A DNA stretch of 64,000 nucleotides from Adiantum capillus-veneris (GCA_014529385.2 CM043970.1:65182496-65246495); one strand, 5' to 3'. Positions 25,092-41,531 are shown, numbered from the stretch's first letter. The notes: generated by a model from the sequence alone, not told the origin. Translations and numbers: made by a program.

Positions 25092-25110
25092 AACTGGGGG
25101 TTGAATGCTA
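24845..25110 (+). repeat. G/A-rich, CG/CA and GA simple repeats
   Basis: GGGA/GGGC-rich tract about 24845-24900; alternating CG then CA at 24964-24996; GA array at 25058-25089. No gene. Confidence 0.85.
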
Positions 25111-25236
<126 letters not shown>

Positions 25237-25287
25237 AGAAAGAGAAGAGAATTCCACCCACCAAAAAAAATAAATCCAACAAACTTC

Positions 25288-25465
25288 AAAGATCCACTTG
25301 GCGAAGACTTGAAGTTGTATAGAGAGAGATAGAAGGAGAGAAGTTTTAACATCATAGAAACACATCAAGAGACCTCAAAGCTCTATCTAACGAGTCTTGA
25401 ACTTAAGACGTGGTATTTAAGAGGCAATTGTGATAACCAATTTACCACTCAAAGGTTATTATAGT
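25288..25465 (-). repeat. tRNA-derived SINE, copy B
   Basis: On the minus strand TGGTAAATTGG (plus 25437-25447) and GTTCAAGAC (plus 25394-25402) match the tRNA gene A and B box consensuses without a mismatch. They are separated by 34 bases, as in tRNA genes. The body and CT-rich tail agree with copy A. A partial copy with the same B box (plus 25515-25523) follows at about 25475-25535. SINEs of this kind are copied by LINE enzymes after pol III transcription (established knowledge). Confidence 0.8.
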
Positions 25466-25551
25466 TTTCCCCTTCTTATTCACTGATAGACATCTCAAAC
25501 ATCTACCCGACAAGTCTTGAACTCAAAACTTTGTGTGCATCCATACACACG

Positions 25552-25587
25552 TGTGTGTGTGTGTGTGTGTGTGTACACACACACGCA

Positions 25588-25640
<53 letters not shown>
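25552..25640 (+). repeat. Two TG tracts with inverted CA between
   Basis: TG, then ACACACACGCATGTGCG, then TG again. It borders the second copy of the dispersed repeat family. Confidence 0.9.
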
Positions 25641-25642
<2 letters not shown>

Positions 25643-26190
25643 CTATTTTTACTTAAATAATAAGACATACTTAAACTTTAACATTCAAAAGATAGTTGGC
25701 TTTAGAGAAAAAGCAATGATAAGTACAAAAACAACTCAATCTTAGAATTATATTTGTACAAAGCTTATGAGAATGAAGCCTCATTCCAGTATACACAGAT
25801 ATCAAAAGTACTTCCCCAGCAGCAGATGTAAGTGTAATCATGTACAGACATTTGCTTTAAGCCAAAAAAAATTCCAAGAAAAATAGAGTCCTCACCTGCA
25901 TCCATTCAAACAAGACAACAGATACGTTAGCCTTGGATGTGTTTTACAGGTGTCAATGGACTATATTAGTTGTTATCCATGTCCAACTTACAACTTTTTT
26001 AACTAAAAACAGATGTCCAAAAAGAGCTCATGTACTCCAAAATTTTAGAGTATTTTTAAGGAGATAGTTATACATATGGTTTCTATACAGGCCCATTTTA
26101 TTAAAAAAAAACTTAATAGATATTACAATACATATCATTTTGATCAGAAGGCCATCGCCCCTTCTGATCCAACTGTCTTAATACCCAAAT
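25641..26190 (+). repeat. Dispersed repeat family, copy 2
   Basis: It starts AGCTATTTTTACTTAAA after a TG tract, as in copy 1 (20552). It contains an extra block of about 100 bp (near 25700-25860) and ends around CATTTTGATCAGAAGG and TTAATACC. There is no coding capacity. Confidence 0.7.
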
Positions 26191-26487
26191 TGGCATAAAA
26201 GATCCAATCCTTCAATATCCTTGCAGAGAGTGTCCAATCGAACCTTATATTTTGCATGATTTAAGACCAATAAAACATCACGGCAGAGTTTAGTTTTCCC
26301 AAGAGCAGAGATAGCCGAAGCTATGCCAATAAGATACTGCATTCAAGGTACCAATTGTGTCCGATGAAACAGACCTTCCAGTTTTTTGGGCTAAGAGGGA
26401 GGAAGTAATGCTAAACCCTCCAAATGACAACCAGTTTTAAGCTTGATAATCATATCAATACTACCTTTCTTAAAGCTACAACAGCCT

Positions 26488-26650
26488 CAAGCTCATGCCA
26501 AGCCTTGAGGGACCAAGGGTTCCATCCTAGCTAAGTTACAAGAAATATAAACAAATATACAAGAGAGCCTAAAGCTCATGCCAAGCCTTTGAGGGACCAA
26601 GGGTTCCATCCTAGCTAAGTTACAAGAAACATACTAATGGATGGCGAGGG
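26488..26650 (+). repeat. 83-bp tandem duplication
   Basis: AGCTCATGCCAAGCC at 26491 recurs at 26574. The copies include GGGACCAAGGGTTCCATCC and differ by a few bases. Confidence 0.9.
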
Positions 26651-26697
26651 ATGCCCTAATCCAATCATTCGAGCTAAACCTTTTACTTACCGCATAA

Positions 26698-27019
26698 TTA
26701 CAAGCTAGCCAAGACACGAGAGATTTTGGCCTTCCAAATATTACCAAAGAAACAGTATCTTAAAATTTGCGTACAAATTAGCAATGCAGAACTCCAAAAC
26801 TGCTTGCCAAGGCACAAATCCCTCTTGTAAAACCATATCCTCCACGTCCTTTGTATCCATTTGCACATCTTTCCTACCTCTGATAGTTGGGTATTCCATG
26901 AAAAGATGGTCGAGGTCTTCGCTAGCCAATGTGAACCCAGAACATCTATTGGAGGCTTGATGGGAAACAACCCAAAAGCCTATAGGGAAGGTCAATTTAT
27001 GATAACATTTCGATAGCAA
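26698..27019 (-). pseudogene. LINE ORF2 C-terminal fragment (zf-RVT-like)
   Basis: The minus strand reads GFTLASEDLDHLFMEYP followed by IRGRKDVQMD. This is the pattern of the zf-RVT domain at the C-terminus of plant L1-type LINE ORF2 (EDLDHLFMECP in typical copies, recalled). A second overlapping frame continues it, so there is at least one frameshift. It abuts the RT fragment on the opposite strand at 27019. Confidence 0.65.
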
Positions 27020-27845
27020 TGGTCGTCATTGAATATGTTTCCTTCACTAAGAAAGAGTGTATCTTGTTGGAGTTGGATCTAGATAAAGCCTATGACAGGG
27101 CCAAATGGTCTTTCATTGAAGATGTCATGAAGTCACTAGGCTTTGGGCCTCGGATGTGTTGGCTAGTCATCAACACCCTTAATATTGATAGCCAATCGGA
27201 GTTCCTTTTCAATGAGAGAATTGTGGGTGCATTTGAGGTAAAAAGATCAATAAAATAGGGATACCCACTTGTCCCTTTAATTTTTTCCATTGGATCCCAT
27301 CCTCTAGTAACGTTACTCGAAGATAGTGGTTCTAAAGGGGAGATTCAAGGGTTGACTCTCCCTAACAATGACCAACTTCTAGCAAAGCTTTTTTGCGGAT
27401 GACTCCCCGCTTTTTCTCAAAGCGTACCCTCAAGTTATCAGAAAGGCTCTAGAAATTGTGCTAACGTATGCCTAAGCATCGGGATTGAAGTGTACAATTG
27501 AAAAATCAAAGTTGATCTCTCTCTTCGAGAATGACTCTTTTGATCCGTTAATGTGGACCGGGGAGATAGTGTCAAAAGGGAAGATTTTTTGACACTTGGG
27601 AGCACCTCTGGGGGTGGATGTAACTCACAACCAAAGATTCCTATAGGTTATAAAGAAGGTGAGGAACAAGGTGCCAAGGTGGGAGTACATGCTTCTCCCC
27701 TTTTCAAGCAAAATAAAGGTAATCAATTCATTTATGCTCCCTTATATAACCTGTAATGGTATGTTACTTAAGCTAGCCAAATACAATTGGAAAGAGTTTT
27801 TGAAACCAATGAAGTGATTCCTATGGAAGAATAACACTAAAGACT
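27019..27845 (+). pseudogene. LINE reverse transcriptase fragment
   Basis: LLELDLDKAYDRAKWSFIED matches the RT motif of plant L1-type LINEs. It continues GYPLVPLIFSI (usually GCPLSPLLF) and then FADDS at 27392-27406, holding the catalytic Asp pair, followed by ASGLKCTIEKSKLISL and HLGAPLGVDVT. At least three stops and frameshifts interrupt it. The 5' part of ORF2 (endonuclease) is absent. Reverse transcription by target-primed copying would be the ancestral function. Confidence 0.8.
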
Positions 27846-30708
27846 CCAAGTAGGCTTGCTCTCCATTGAACATGTGTGCATGTTTTGTGATAGGCATTTT
27901 AGAGTAGGCTGAGGTGGCCATGGAGGAGTTGCTACCAATGATCAAGTGAGATAGAGCTTCTTTTGTAAATGTCATGCTTTTAATTGTTGGAAAGAGCTCT
28001 CATTTGACAATAGCAGTGTTATGGAGATTAAAGACCAAATAAACCAAAATCAGCTTGGCCTATGAATCATAGAGCATGCCTAGAGTAGACCAGAGAAAGA
28101 TTTGAGTAGGCAACAAGCACTGTGTTGGAGATGCTTGGTCTCACAAATCCCTTGCTTGTGGTGAGAGTTCTAAATCATGATAAGTACAAAGGGATCATAG
28201 TTGCATTAAAAATTCCAATGCCCATGCAATTCTTTAGTTATTGATACAACTTGCACTGGTTGGTTATAGAGAATTTTATTTCTCTCAAGTCAACAACATG
28301 TTCTTATAGCACACGAGACAATTTTTTCTATGTGATAGTCACAACACGTTCTTACTATGCATATTTATTGTAGATGCAAAATGAGGTGATTTTTCCTATC
28401 TGATAGTTGAGCATTTCATCACCCTGTTTTGTTGGTTTTGAGTTTAGTGAATTTGGCACATAAGCCATTCCTTGGAAGTTTTTCACATGTGTACAAAATC
28501 TTCTATAGGCAAGAAATAGCTATTGATCAATAAGAAAGGGTTTACCTACCTCATGATGGCCTATTGAAAGGTAGGAGTTACATTCACATGAGAATTTTGT
28601 GACCATGCTAGTTGACGAATGATGCTAAGATTCATGTTCATTCCCTCCCTAATCTACTTGGCGCTTGGGATGTTTTTATTGCCCAAATCCCCAAGGTGTC
28701 TTGTCAGCATTTCTTCAAAGGAATCGTAGTAAGTAGGATGTATTAGGTAATGGCTTCATCATAGGCACATGCTCTCCCATTGAAATTTCACTTGATGAGG
28801 ATATTATATGTTAGTTCATTTATTATTGATTATAAGTATAATCTAAGGCTTAAAGGGGAGATGGTTGTAAGCCCTTTGATTATGGGTATTATATGTTAGT
28901 TCATTTATTATTGATTATAAGTATAATCTAAGGCTTAAAGGGGAGATGGTTGTAAGCCCTTTGATTATGGGTATAATCTCCTAAGCACATGATGTATGAA
29001 TGACATGCCCTATTTGTCACCATGATGGCTTAAAGGGGAGGATGTTTGTAAGCCCTTTGATTGGGTACAATCTCCTAAGCATATGATGTATGAATGGCAT
29101 GCCCTATTTGTCACTATTGATACCTCATGTGGGTAGGATGCATATAGAGGGAAGGGTTGAGTTGGGCAAGAGAGGCAATGGAGAAGAATGGCAAAGATAT
29201 GCAGAGAGGGAGGACACTAGCAAGAAGGACTTGCATTGCGGATAAGAGAAGGCATGTACAAGAATTGTTGTATTTGTTTGGGTGTGTGTGTAGGTAGATT
29301 TCAATAAAGGGAGCATGTGACATCAAATTAAATTAATACAAGCATAGTAAAAGGATTCTTATAAAAAGTACTTTCATTAAGGTTAGCAATTACAATAGAG
29401 TTCTTTTGGGGAAACTTGTGTGTAGAATATAGAAAACTCCACAAATGATACATGCATCCATTATGAGAAAAGAACAAGTTAGTACCTAACACATAGATTG
29501 CAAGTGTCTTATAAGTGGGGCACATGTTATTGATGTCTTCTATATGCTATACACAAATTACAGAGAAAAAGTACTCGTGTTGCCCATAACCTGAGTAGGG
29601 AGGTCCATGAGGATTGGTTGGCGATGTAAGGCCCATTGAGGAAATCCTGCAAGTTGAAGGCCTTAGGATCAAAGAGCACCACCTTCATATAAATTTGAAG
29701 GTCCTTCATGCATATAGGTGGGATTTATGGTACTTAGAATACAGAGTGCGTCTGTGAGGGAGTGGAAGTAGTGGAAGAGGTGGGAGAGGTGTTGGACATG
29801 CAGGAGGCCCTATATCAGAAACAATTTCAGTGGCTCTGGTGTTTAGCAAAGGTAGATTTGGAACATGAAATTGATAGCTTATGAAACATTTTTCATTATA
29901 TGTGCAGTATCTCTATGAGATTTATTGAGGGTCTACCAATCATTGTAAGAGGTCATGGCTCAATTTAGATAAGTGACTAAACTTTGTAAAGGTTATTCAA
30001 TTCCCTATTCAATCTCTAATTTTAACCAAGTTGGTTGTTCATAACATTTTTGGTTACTTAGCAATGTTGTGAGTAATTGTGACCCAAGTTTACCAGTCAT
30101 TTTTGGAGGATTGTCTATAAACATTTGGAAAACACAACACAGTACTATTGGTCATCCAAAGACCAAACGAGCAACTTGCAAGTATCACCAATTATTGTGG
30201 TTTTGTTTATTGATGAGAAATGATAGCAAGTCAAGGACTTAATCTTTGCTAATGAGTTATTTCAGTTTCTCACTTTCATGGAAAGTTGAGAAGAGGTATT
30301 CTTGCATGTTCTAGTACCTTTAGAAATTTTGAAACCTGGCCATTCATTTAGACATCTATTAGTTGTTGTAACTCATTTAAAATAATGAAGTGAGTTATGA
30401 ATAAAGTCTACATACTAACTAGAATATAAGCTCGTTACACAAATGGTTGCAAAGGGACAACAATGTGGAAAATCAAGATCTTTTTCTTGGTTTCATTGAG
30501 CCTCCTACTAAACTGTGTATAATTGGTAAAATGGACAACTAGATTTGTGAGGGATGCCATTGGTAAAATGGACAACTGGATTCATTGGTTTCATTGAGCC
30601 TCCTACTAAACTATGTATTGGTAAAATGGACAGCTGGATTCGTGAGGGATGCCATTGAGGAAAACAGTAGTGTTACTACTTTTGTTTTTAAGGACAAAAA
30701 CACTTCTC
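27846..30708. other. AT-rich sequence, probably decayed retroelement interior, with tandem duplications
   Basis: No coding motif is recognised. A unit of about 81-84 bp containing GGCTTAAAGGGGAGATGG is repeated at about 28809-28975, with a third partial copy to 29060. CACATGATGTATGAATG-like sequence recurs near 28985 and 29078. Around 30490-30660 a segment containing GGTAAAATGGACAACTGGAT is present in several partly overlapping copies. Confidence 0.6.
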
Positions 30709-31148
30709 CAAGGGGGGAGTAATGTCAAGTCAAAGGTAGGATTGGCACACCAAGGGACAAAATGCACATGCAATACAATGGCGCCTATATTTAGCAAGCC
30801 AAGGGCCTATATATGGAATGGTTGGGTGGTGAAGAGAGTGTGTTCCCTCGTCCTCACACTCCAGTATGAAGCAACCCTACACTTTGCATGACTATCCATT
30901 TTCCACCTACATGCCATTACCTCTCACCTAAGAGTGCCACCTCCTATGTGATGTATTAGGACATGTGGCTTGAGGCTACACTCTTAGTCTGCTATATAAG
31001 CACACATATCATTGTAAAAATTACATCTTATCAGTCTATTGATTTTTTTGGTTAGCTATTAGATTAGCACATTAACTTAATTCCCTAATTATGAATGTGA
31101 CTAATCATTATTTGCCTTAATCTATCGTTACAATTGGTATCAGAGTGC
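30709..31148 (+). mobile_element. LTR (30723-31132) flanked by PPT and PBS
   Basis: A 410-bp segment starts TGTCAAG and ends GTTACA. It is preceded by the purine tract AAGGGGGGAG (about 30710-30719) and followed, after AT, by TGGTATCAGAG (31135), which pairs with initiator tRNA-Met. TATATAAG near 30993-31000 is a likely TATA box. Having PPT before and PBS after the same LTR means retrotransposon interior lies on both sides, as in tandem copies that share an LTR. No pol or gag motif is recognisable on either side. Confidence 0.7.
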
Positions 31149-31402
31149 TATTGTGAGTCTCATTATAATTACTGTTATCATTACAATTCATTGTAAATAT
31201 ATTTCATTTGACGTGTCTATTATAGAGATAAGTTAGGTGTCCTTTTCCATGCATGTTAAGTGAAGGCTATGCCCCATATGCTTGACGAAAGGTTGTTTAT
31301 TCTTATTGGCATTCAATTTTCTTTGTTCTTCATTATCTCTAGAAGCTTCAACTTGTGTCACTTTTCTCTCTCTTGCTTTGCTTGTCATCACACATTGCCC
31401 AT

Positions 31403-31497
<95 letters not shown>

Positions 31498-33248
31498 AGA
31501 TGATCTAACAAACAGCACTTCCTCACCCCAAGGCCACACCTACACCAATCTATCACCATACAAGCATCATTTTCACACACATTTTCTGCCCATATCATTT
31601 GTTTGGCATCCCACAACAGAGCCAAAAAAGCTTTCTCTTTGGATATCTAACCTCTTCAAAATTCAACACTATGAAATTTTTGCACTTGCCAATCAACGTG
31701 ACCCACTAATTCCCTATTGCCCTGTTACTCTTGTATCATCCGTTTTGCATATTGTCAAGCTTGTTGCAATTGCCAATACACTTTACTTAGTGTTTTATTA
31801 TCAACCCAGCAAATCAGCTAATCTGCATCTTGTTACGTCATAGTATCAAGGTCCTCTGCTTATGCCTTGACTTGAAGCCACAAAAAAGCTGCCAAAACCA
31901 ACTTGCCAAGTGCACATTTGTAGGAGGTTGTAGATACTTAAGAGCATTGTCCCTTTCTTGCTACAACTACCATCATCATCCCTTGCTTGCTGCAGCCACT
32001 CTCCTCACTGCCAAGCTTGCTACAACTACTCGCATCATCACCAATCCCCAATTGGCTATTATCCGGCACCACTAATCAACACCTCAACTATTGCAGCTCC
32101 ACTTGCCTCAAGTGTGTAGTTCCTTGTACTCATGTTGCTGCTTTTCATTAGCGCTGCCAAGCAAAGCCTTCAATGCACAATAAACCCACACAATCATCCA
32201 CTCACATGCTCATCTTCCGTCTACCATACACTCATTAATCTCATCATTAATCACCTCAGTATTGCCACTTGTATCTTGAATAATTAAACGTTAATTTTTT
32301 GAAGCATTGCAGATTCATTTGCTTTAGAGAAGGCTCCCACAGTAGAGGTCCTTGGGCTCCTCCTCTTGATTGGCACCCACATCAAATAAAATCAAAGATG
32401 GATTTACCAAAGGCAACTAGTATGGATGAGCTACAATGTGCAGTGATAAAGATTAAATGAGTTACCAAAGATGGAGTTATTAAAGACAACTAGCATGGAT
32501 GGGTTGCAGTAGTGTAGTGAAAAAGATTAAAGGAAAAGGAGAAGATCATTGCTTACACTCACTATTGGTGACACGATAGACTATGCTGGTCAAAGTTAAC
32601 TAATAGTTTAAGTAGTTTCTATGCAGCCTCTAACCAAGGGGTTTGGATTGCCACGGTAAAGCCTAGAGTTATCAGTTAAATATTAATTTATCTTCACTGA
32701 TCTCTAATTTAGTGTTTAACACGTCAAAGAAATATTGAGCCTTTTGAAGTTGACCTTTTGATAATGTACCTTTTATGTTTAAATAGTACACGACCTCGGG
32801 GTAAGTATGCATATGATTTGGTTTTGTTTCATTTTTTAATATGCTTTGCTTGAGTTTTCCAAGTGGGATGTCTATGCTTGAATGCTTTTATCCATTTTTC
32901 TCTTTAGACACATGACAAGTTCATGTAGGAGCAAATCATTTTGAACAGTAGAGTACCACATATATTTCTGCAGTCTACAATTATAGGCCCACATGTAGGG
33001 TTTTGTGTGGCACATGTTGTTAGTCACAAGGTGTGCAACATGCTCTAGAAACTCATGGAGGTTGTTTTAGCTAATGTGGAGCAACAAGGTTCATGAGGGT
33101 CCCTCTCGCTCATGTCGCTAAGTGTTTACAATTACCTCCATACACAAGTACATCTTGTACTTGTGTCATGATAGAGTCCCTAGGTGCTAGTAAAATCTGT
33201 CTATTAGACCATTTTGAGCACGCACATAAAAGGTGGCCTTGGACATTA

Positions 33249-33292
<44 letters not shown>

Positions 33293-33730
33293 GTAGACTT
33301 TGTCATCAAAACCTTAAAATTAAGTATTTATGAGGCACAGTCAACTATACTGCACCATACACCGTGAATTGTGGAAGAACGAGACAACGGGTGAGTAGTA
33401 CCAAGGCACAACAACAGCTTGCGTAGAAAAACATAGCCAACATGGGATGGGGCACTTGATTGCCAACTCATCTAAGCACTCAAAAAATATCATTAGTGGC
33501 TCCCATCAGCTACATAATAGTGGTTGTTTCCAATAAACACACTTGTCACTTTGCGCACGAGAGAGAAGCCACACTACATGCTCCTCAAGGTTTATGTTAG
33601 AGCTAAAGCTCAATGACACCTATTTTTAAATAGACCTGGAACTTTGCGTACAATCGAAGGAGCCACACTAGAGGCTCATCATGGTCTACCATTAGAGCTA
33701 AAGCACAACTACAACTAATTAACAAGGTCA
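31149..33730. other. Intergenic or decayed retroelement sequence with CT arrays
   Basis: CT then CA array at 31408-31496 and CT array at 33251-33288. A near-duplicate GGCAACTAGTATGGATG / GACAACTAGCATGGATG pair lies at about 32413-32495. Nothing codes recognisably. Confidence 0.6.
33290..33352 (-). repeat. Probable SINE fragment beside CT array
   Basis: CTTAAAATTAAGTATTTATGA with following GGCACAGTCAACTATACTGCAC aligns loosely with the A/B-box half of SINE copy B on the plus strand, and it directly follows a CT array. Boxes are degraded. Confidence 0.35.
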
Positions 33731-33752
33731 AGTATGTTTGTGTTTTTTTTTT

Positions 33753-33784
<32 letters not shown>

Positions 33785-33839
33785 GGGGGGTGGTTTATAT
33801 TTCATAACGTCACTTTCTAGAGTGTGTGTGTGTGTGTGT
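33731..33839 (+). repeat. T-rich tract, poly-G (27) and TG repeats
   Basis: T runs, 27 consecutive G residues (33764-33790) and a TG tract at 33822-33839 that forms the target of the TRIM. Confidence 0.95.
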
Positions 33840-34106
33840 TGTTGGAATGAGGGCTAGCTATGGTGGATGCCATCTTATGCAAGCCATGGCGAGAGAGGAA
33901 GCTGCAGCAAGAGAGTATACGAGAAGGAGAGAGCAGTTCGACACAGCTTGGAAAAACTCACGCTATTGTTCTTGTGTATCTATTTCTTGTGAAAACCCTT
34001 ACAATATAAAGAAAAAGTGCCATGCAAAACTATACTTTAACTGGACTGTCTGCATGCTTTTAAGAGGCTTTCCCACGGGCTAGCCGACAAGGGCTTGGAC
34101 CCAACA
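33840..34106 (-). repeat. TRIM 3' LTR (minus orientation)
   Basis: 267 bp, nearly identical to 35458-35724, with a few substitutions. Confidence 0.93.
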
Positions 34107-35442
34107 ATCCCCCCCTCAAGCCCGAACTGGACAGACCCTCTCATGATACCTCGAGTTTTTGGTATACTCGGCAACCGGGAGTTTTAGATTCTCTCACAAC
34201 CAAGGATTTTTGGTTTATCCATAACCTGGTGCTAGATCAGTAACCCCCCCTTGAACAGATAGGGTGTAGGTCAAAACATTAGCTACCAAAAGTATTGGAG
34301 TTTTTGGTTCACTGCCAAACCTTGGGTTTATGGTGTACCCAGTAACCTCATGAGCATGCAAAAATGGGCTGAGAACTAACAAAACATTGGGAGGTCTTAC
34401 CACTTATCTTTGTGGCAGTGTCTATATCCCGTACAAATTTTGGCATGACAATAATTGACAAACAGACAAAAGCATAACAATTTATGATAACATAAAGAAA
34501 TGCGAGGACATGACTTTTGACTAGAACCATTGGACTGAGGAAATGTTGAAGAATACTGCCAAAAAAAAGCCCAAAATAGGATGAAAGAAACCGATCCGAA
34601 CTTGCTTCTTTTGTGACTCTTTTTCTGTGTGACTGCTTTCTTTCCCTTTTGTGCCGATTCTTATAGTTACTCTTGGGATGATGATGATGATGATGATGAT
34701 GCCGCCGGCGATTTTGGCTACTCGTATGCGATGTGCAAGTACATGGTGGGTCATAAACATCTGCAGCAAAAATAACATGCTTCTCGGCCAGTGTCCAAGG
34801 CCATACTTTTCAAAACCACCTCGTAATGCTGGAATCTTTGTGTGCACTTGGAGTTTGTTGTAATGAATCTTCAACTCCGAATTATTCGTCATGGTAGAAA
34901 ACCTGCTTTCGCTGTCCTTGTCGATATGAGCTTAATCACCACCGTCGTCAAGACCTTGGTCGAGTCACTCACCGTCTTGAGAAGAGTGGGATGGTCCTCT
35001 TAATCCAATTAATTACCAAATCAATTAATTTCCAAATGGTGTGAACACCCAAGAAAAGAAAAATTCTGCGTTTTTCTGTAGCAGCAGTCGACGACACAGA
35101 GCTAGAACTCTCCTTGATTTGGCGGCCCGCCTGGGCTCTGGCAGTATTAGCGCCCTCCTGGGCTTGCTGAAATCCGATTGTTGTTGCCACCTATCAAAAT
35201 AGTAGCGTGCTGATCTTCCTGCCCGCCTTGCTGTACTTCTTTGCCTTCGTCCAATGTCCTGCTAGTTTCCCTGCTCGCTACAGAAGGACTTGCCTCGTGT
35301 TGATATGCTCAGATGTAAAATTACTGCAGCTTCCCTTGGCGGCCCACGGCGTCTTGAGAGATGCCCACTCGCCTGGGAGTTGCCGCTGCACTGTGTGGCT
35401 CGACGCCGTTGGCCAAGCTATGTCCGCCTCGAGAGAGAACCT

Positions 35443-35455
35443 GGCTCTGATACCA
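35443..35455 (-). other. TRIM primer binding site (initiator tRNA-Met)
   Basis: The plus strand reads GGCTCTGATACCA, the complement of TGGTATCAGAGCC, two bases from the LTR. This is the standard PBS for plant elements primed by initiator tRNA-Met. Confidence 0.9.
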
Positions 35456-35457
35456 GT

Positions 35458-35724
35458 TGTTGGAATGAGGGCTAGCTATGGTGGATGCCATCTCATGCAA
35501 GCCATGGCGGGAGAGGAAGCTGCAGGAAGAGAGTATACGAGAAGGAGAGAGCAGTTCGACACAGCTTGAAAAAACTCACGCTATTGTTCTTGTGTATCTA
35601 TTTCTTGTGAAAACCCTTACAATATAAAGAAAAAGTGCCATGCAAAACTATACTTTAACTGGACTGTCTGCATGCTTTTAAGAGGCTTTCCCACGGGCTG
35701 GCCGACAAAGGCTTAGACCCAACA
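35458..35724 (-). repeat. TRIM 5' LTR (minus orientation)
   Basis: 267 bp, next to the PBS; ends CCAACA before the TGTGT target duplication. Confidence 0.93.
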
Positions 35725-35740
35725 TGTGTGTTTTGGGGGG

Positions 35741-35780
<40 letters not shown>

Positions 35781-36362
35781 AGGGGGTGGTTCAACAATGT
35801 CATAGAAAAATTAATGATGGGAAGAGGTCCCTTAAAGTTCTAACCAAGAGTCTCTACTAGGCTTGCCAAAAACATTTTTCCTAAAGAAAGTAAGCGCACA
35901 CTTAAAACACTTTCATTTTTATTTTTATTTTTATTTTGTTGTTCTTGGTGGGGGAGGGCGATTTTGTTATTATCTTTGAAGTTCAAATGTCACCTATTGG
36001 ACCATCTCCCTATCTCTCTCTCTCTCTCTCTCTCTCAAACACATATAGATATATATGTGTATATATATATATATATAAATATGTATTCATATGTGTGTGT
36101 GTATGTACCCATTCTATCCTCTCTACCCTCTCCCCCCCTCTCTCCTCTCTCCCAGGTAAGCAGGGGATCTACTTCTCTAATGCAAACTTTAATGGCACTT
36201 CTCCCAAAGTATGTTGGTGCTTTCTTAACCTATGTGCTTAACATCTTGTAATTACAAAAGGCATTAATATGAGGAAGGTTTAATGAGTTGTACATGGGTT
36301 TTTCTATTTTATTCCTTTTTTATTCCATTTTAAGTGGCATGGATTGAATAATTCACCTCATC

Positions 36363-36398
<36 letters not shown>

Positions 36399-36461
36399 AT
36401 CATGCTCATCATGAGCATGATGGGGGGAGAGAGAGAGAGGGGGGGGGAGGGGGCGCAGAGG

Positions 36462-36496
<35 letters not shown>

Positions 36497-36519
36497 ATAG
36501 TGACACACACACATACATA
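35725..36519. other. Simple repeats between TRIM and GC-rich segment
   Basis: TG (35744-35775), CT (36010-36035), TA (36048-36076), CT (36367-36396), GA/G (36427-36450) and TA (36464-36500). A short palindrome CATCATGCTCATCATGAGCA spans about 36397-36416. There is no gene. Confidence 0.85.
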
Positions 36520-36880
36520 CATTTCGATATCGCAGGGACGCGCGATGGACCCGGTTGGAGACGACGGACGATGGGACATAGTCCTGACCTTGATTTTCTC
36601 CTCACCTCACCGTCTAGGTACTACGGACGCGTGCAGGAGTTTGAGAGTGCCCGATAACGGGAGTGTCCCCCTCCACTTCATCACGTGAAGGTAATCAAGG
36701 GAGTCCGTCTCGCAAGGAGACTCCATGACCCAATTTCGGGGCCATCGGCTCGTAGCCGACGGATCTATTCCAAGACGTCATACGCGGACGGTTGTCCGTT
36801 TTGAACATTCAAGTACTGCACGCGGAGATCTTGACTTCCTCTTTGATGCGGTCTGAGACTTTTCGACATTTTTCCAAGTT
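36520..36880. other. GC-rich segment with short inverted repeats, unrecognised
   Basis: This stretch is much richer in CG than its surroundings. It contains small hairpins such as CCCGATAACGGG, TCGGCTCGTAGCCGA and GGAGTC...GACTCC. It does not match rRNA or tRNA landmarks that I can recognise, and open frames are short. It could be an RNA-coding or promoter fragment, or part of an unknown element. Confidence 0.4.
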
Positions 36881-36886
36881 AGCCCA

Positions 36887-41080
<4,194 letters not shown>

Positions 41081-41084
41081 GCTT

Positions 41085-41214
41085 GCAAGTGGGTAGCAAG
41101 GCTAATCTAGAGTTACTTGGCCTCGACCAAATGGAGAGGGCGCCACGTTCCAAGCTGCAAATCGGCTTGAAAGAGGGCAACCTGGATGCTTTGGTGCTAC
41201 TTGGTCTCCCAAAT

Positions 41215-41273
<59 letters not shown>

Positions 41274-41531
41274 TTTTTGGGGGGGGGGGGCTACAATTAG
41301 GTGCAACGGCAAATGCAGCCATGCTGCAAGGTTGAGAGCCGGTGAGCACTAGGTATACAAAGCTTGCAGCACAAAGATCAACTTGTAGGTGGACAACATG
41401 GCTGCTCTAGGTCAGTTGCTCGGCCTCCGAATGAAGAGGGCCAAGTTCCAAGCTACAGGTTGGCTTGTAGGTGGGTAACAGAGATGCTTTGGACGTGCTA
41501 TACTCAGCCTCCCAAAGCTCTGTGTACGTGT

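Larger units (their letters stand above)
33840..35724 (-). mobile_element. Complete TRIM-like LTR retrotransposon, 1,885 bp
   Basis: Two 267-bp LTRs (33840-34106 and 35458-35724) start TGTTGG and end CCAACA. On the minus strand the PBS TGGTATCAGAGCC (plus 35443-35455) lies two bases from the 5' LTR, and the purine tract CTTGAGGGGGGGAT precedes the 3' LTR (plus 34107-34120). TGTGT flanks both sides as the 5-bp target duplication, inside a TG microsatellite. The 1.35-kb interior has no gag or pol, so the element depends on partners. Interior open frames (34521-34892 and 34969-35190, minus) have no family I know; one holds an ATG/ATC trinucleotide run that gives poly-Ile. Confidence 0.92.

Noticed and set aside
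34521-34892. Membrane protein in the TRIM interior
   Set aside because: The poly-Ile run comes from an ATG/ATC trinucleotide repeat. There is no supporting motif.
36520-36880. rDNA or tRNA fragment
   Set aside because: No conserved rRNA or tRNA landmark could be matched by eye. Composition alone is not enough.
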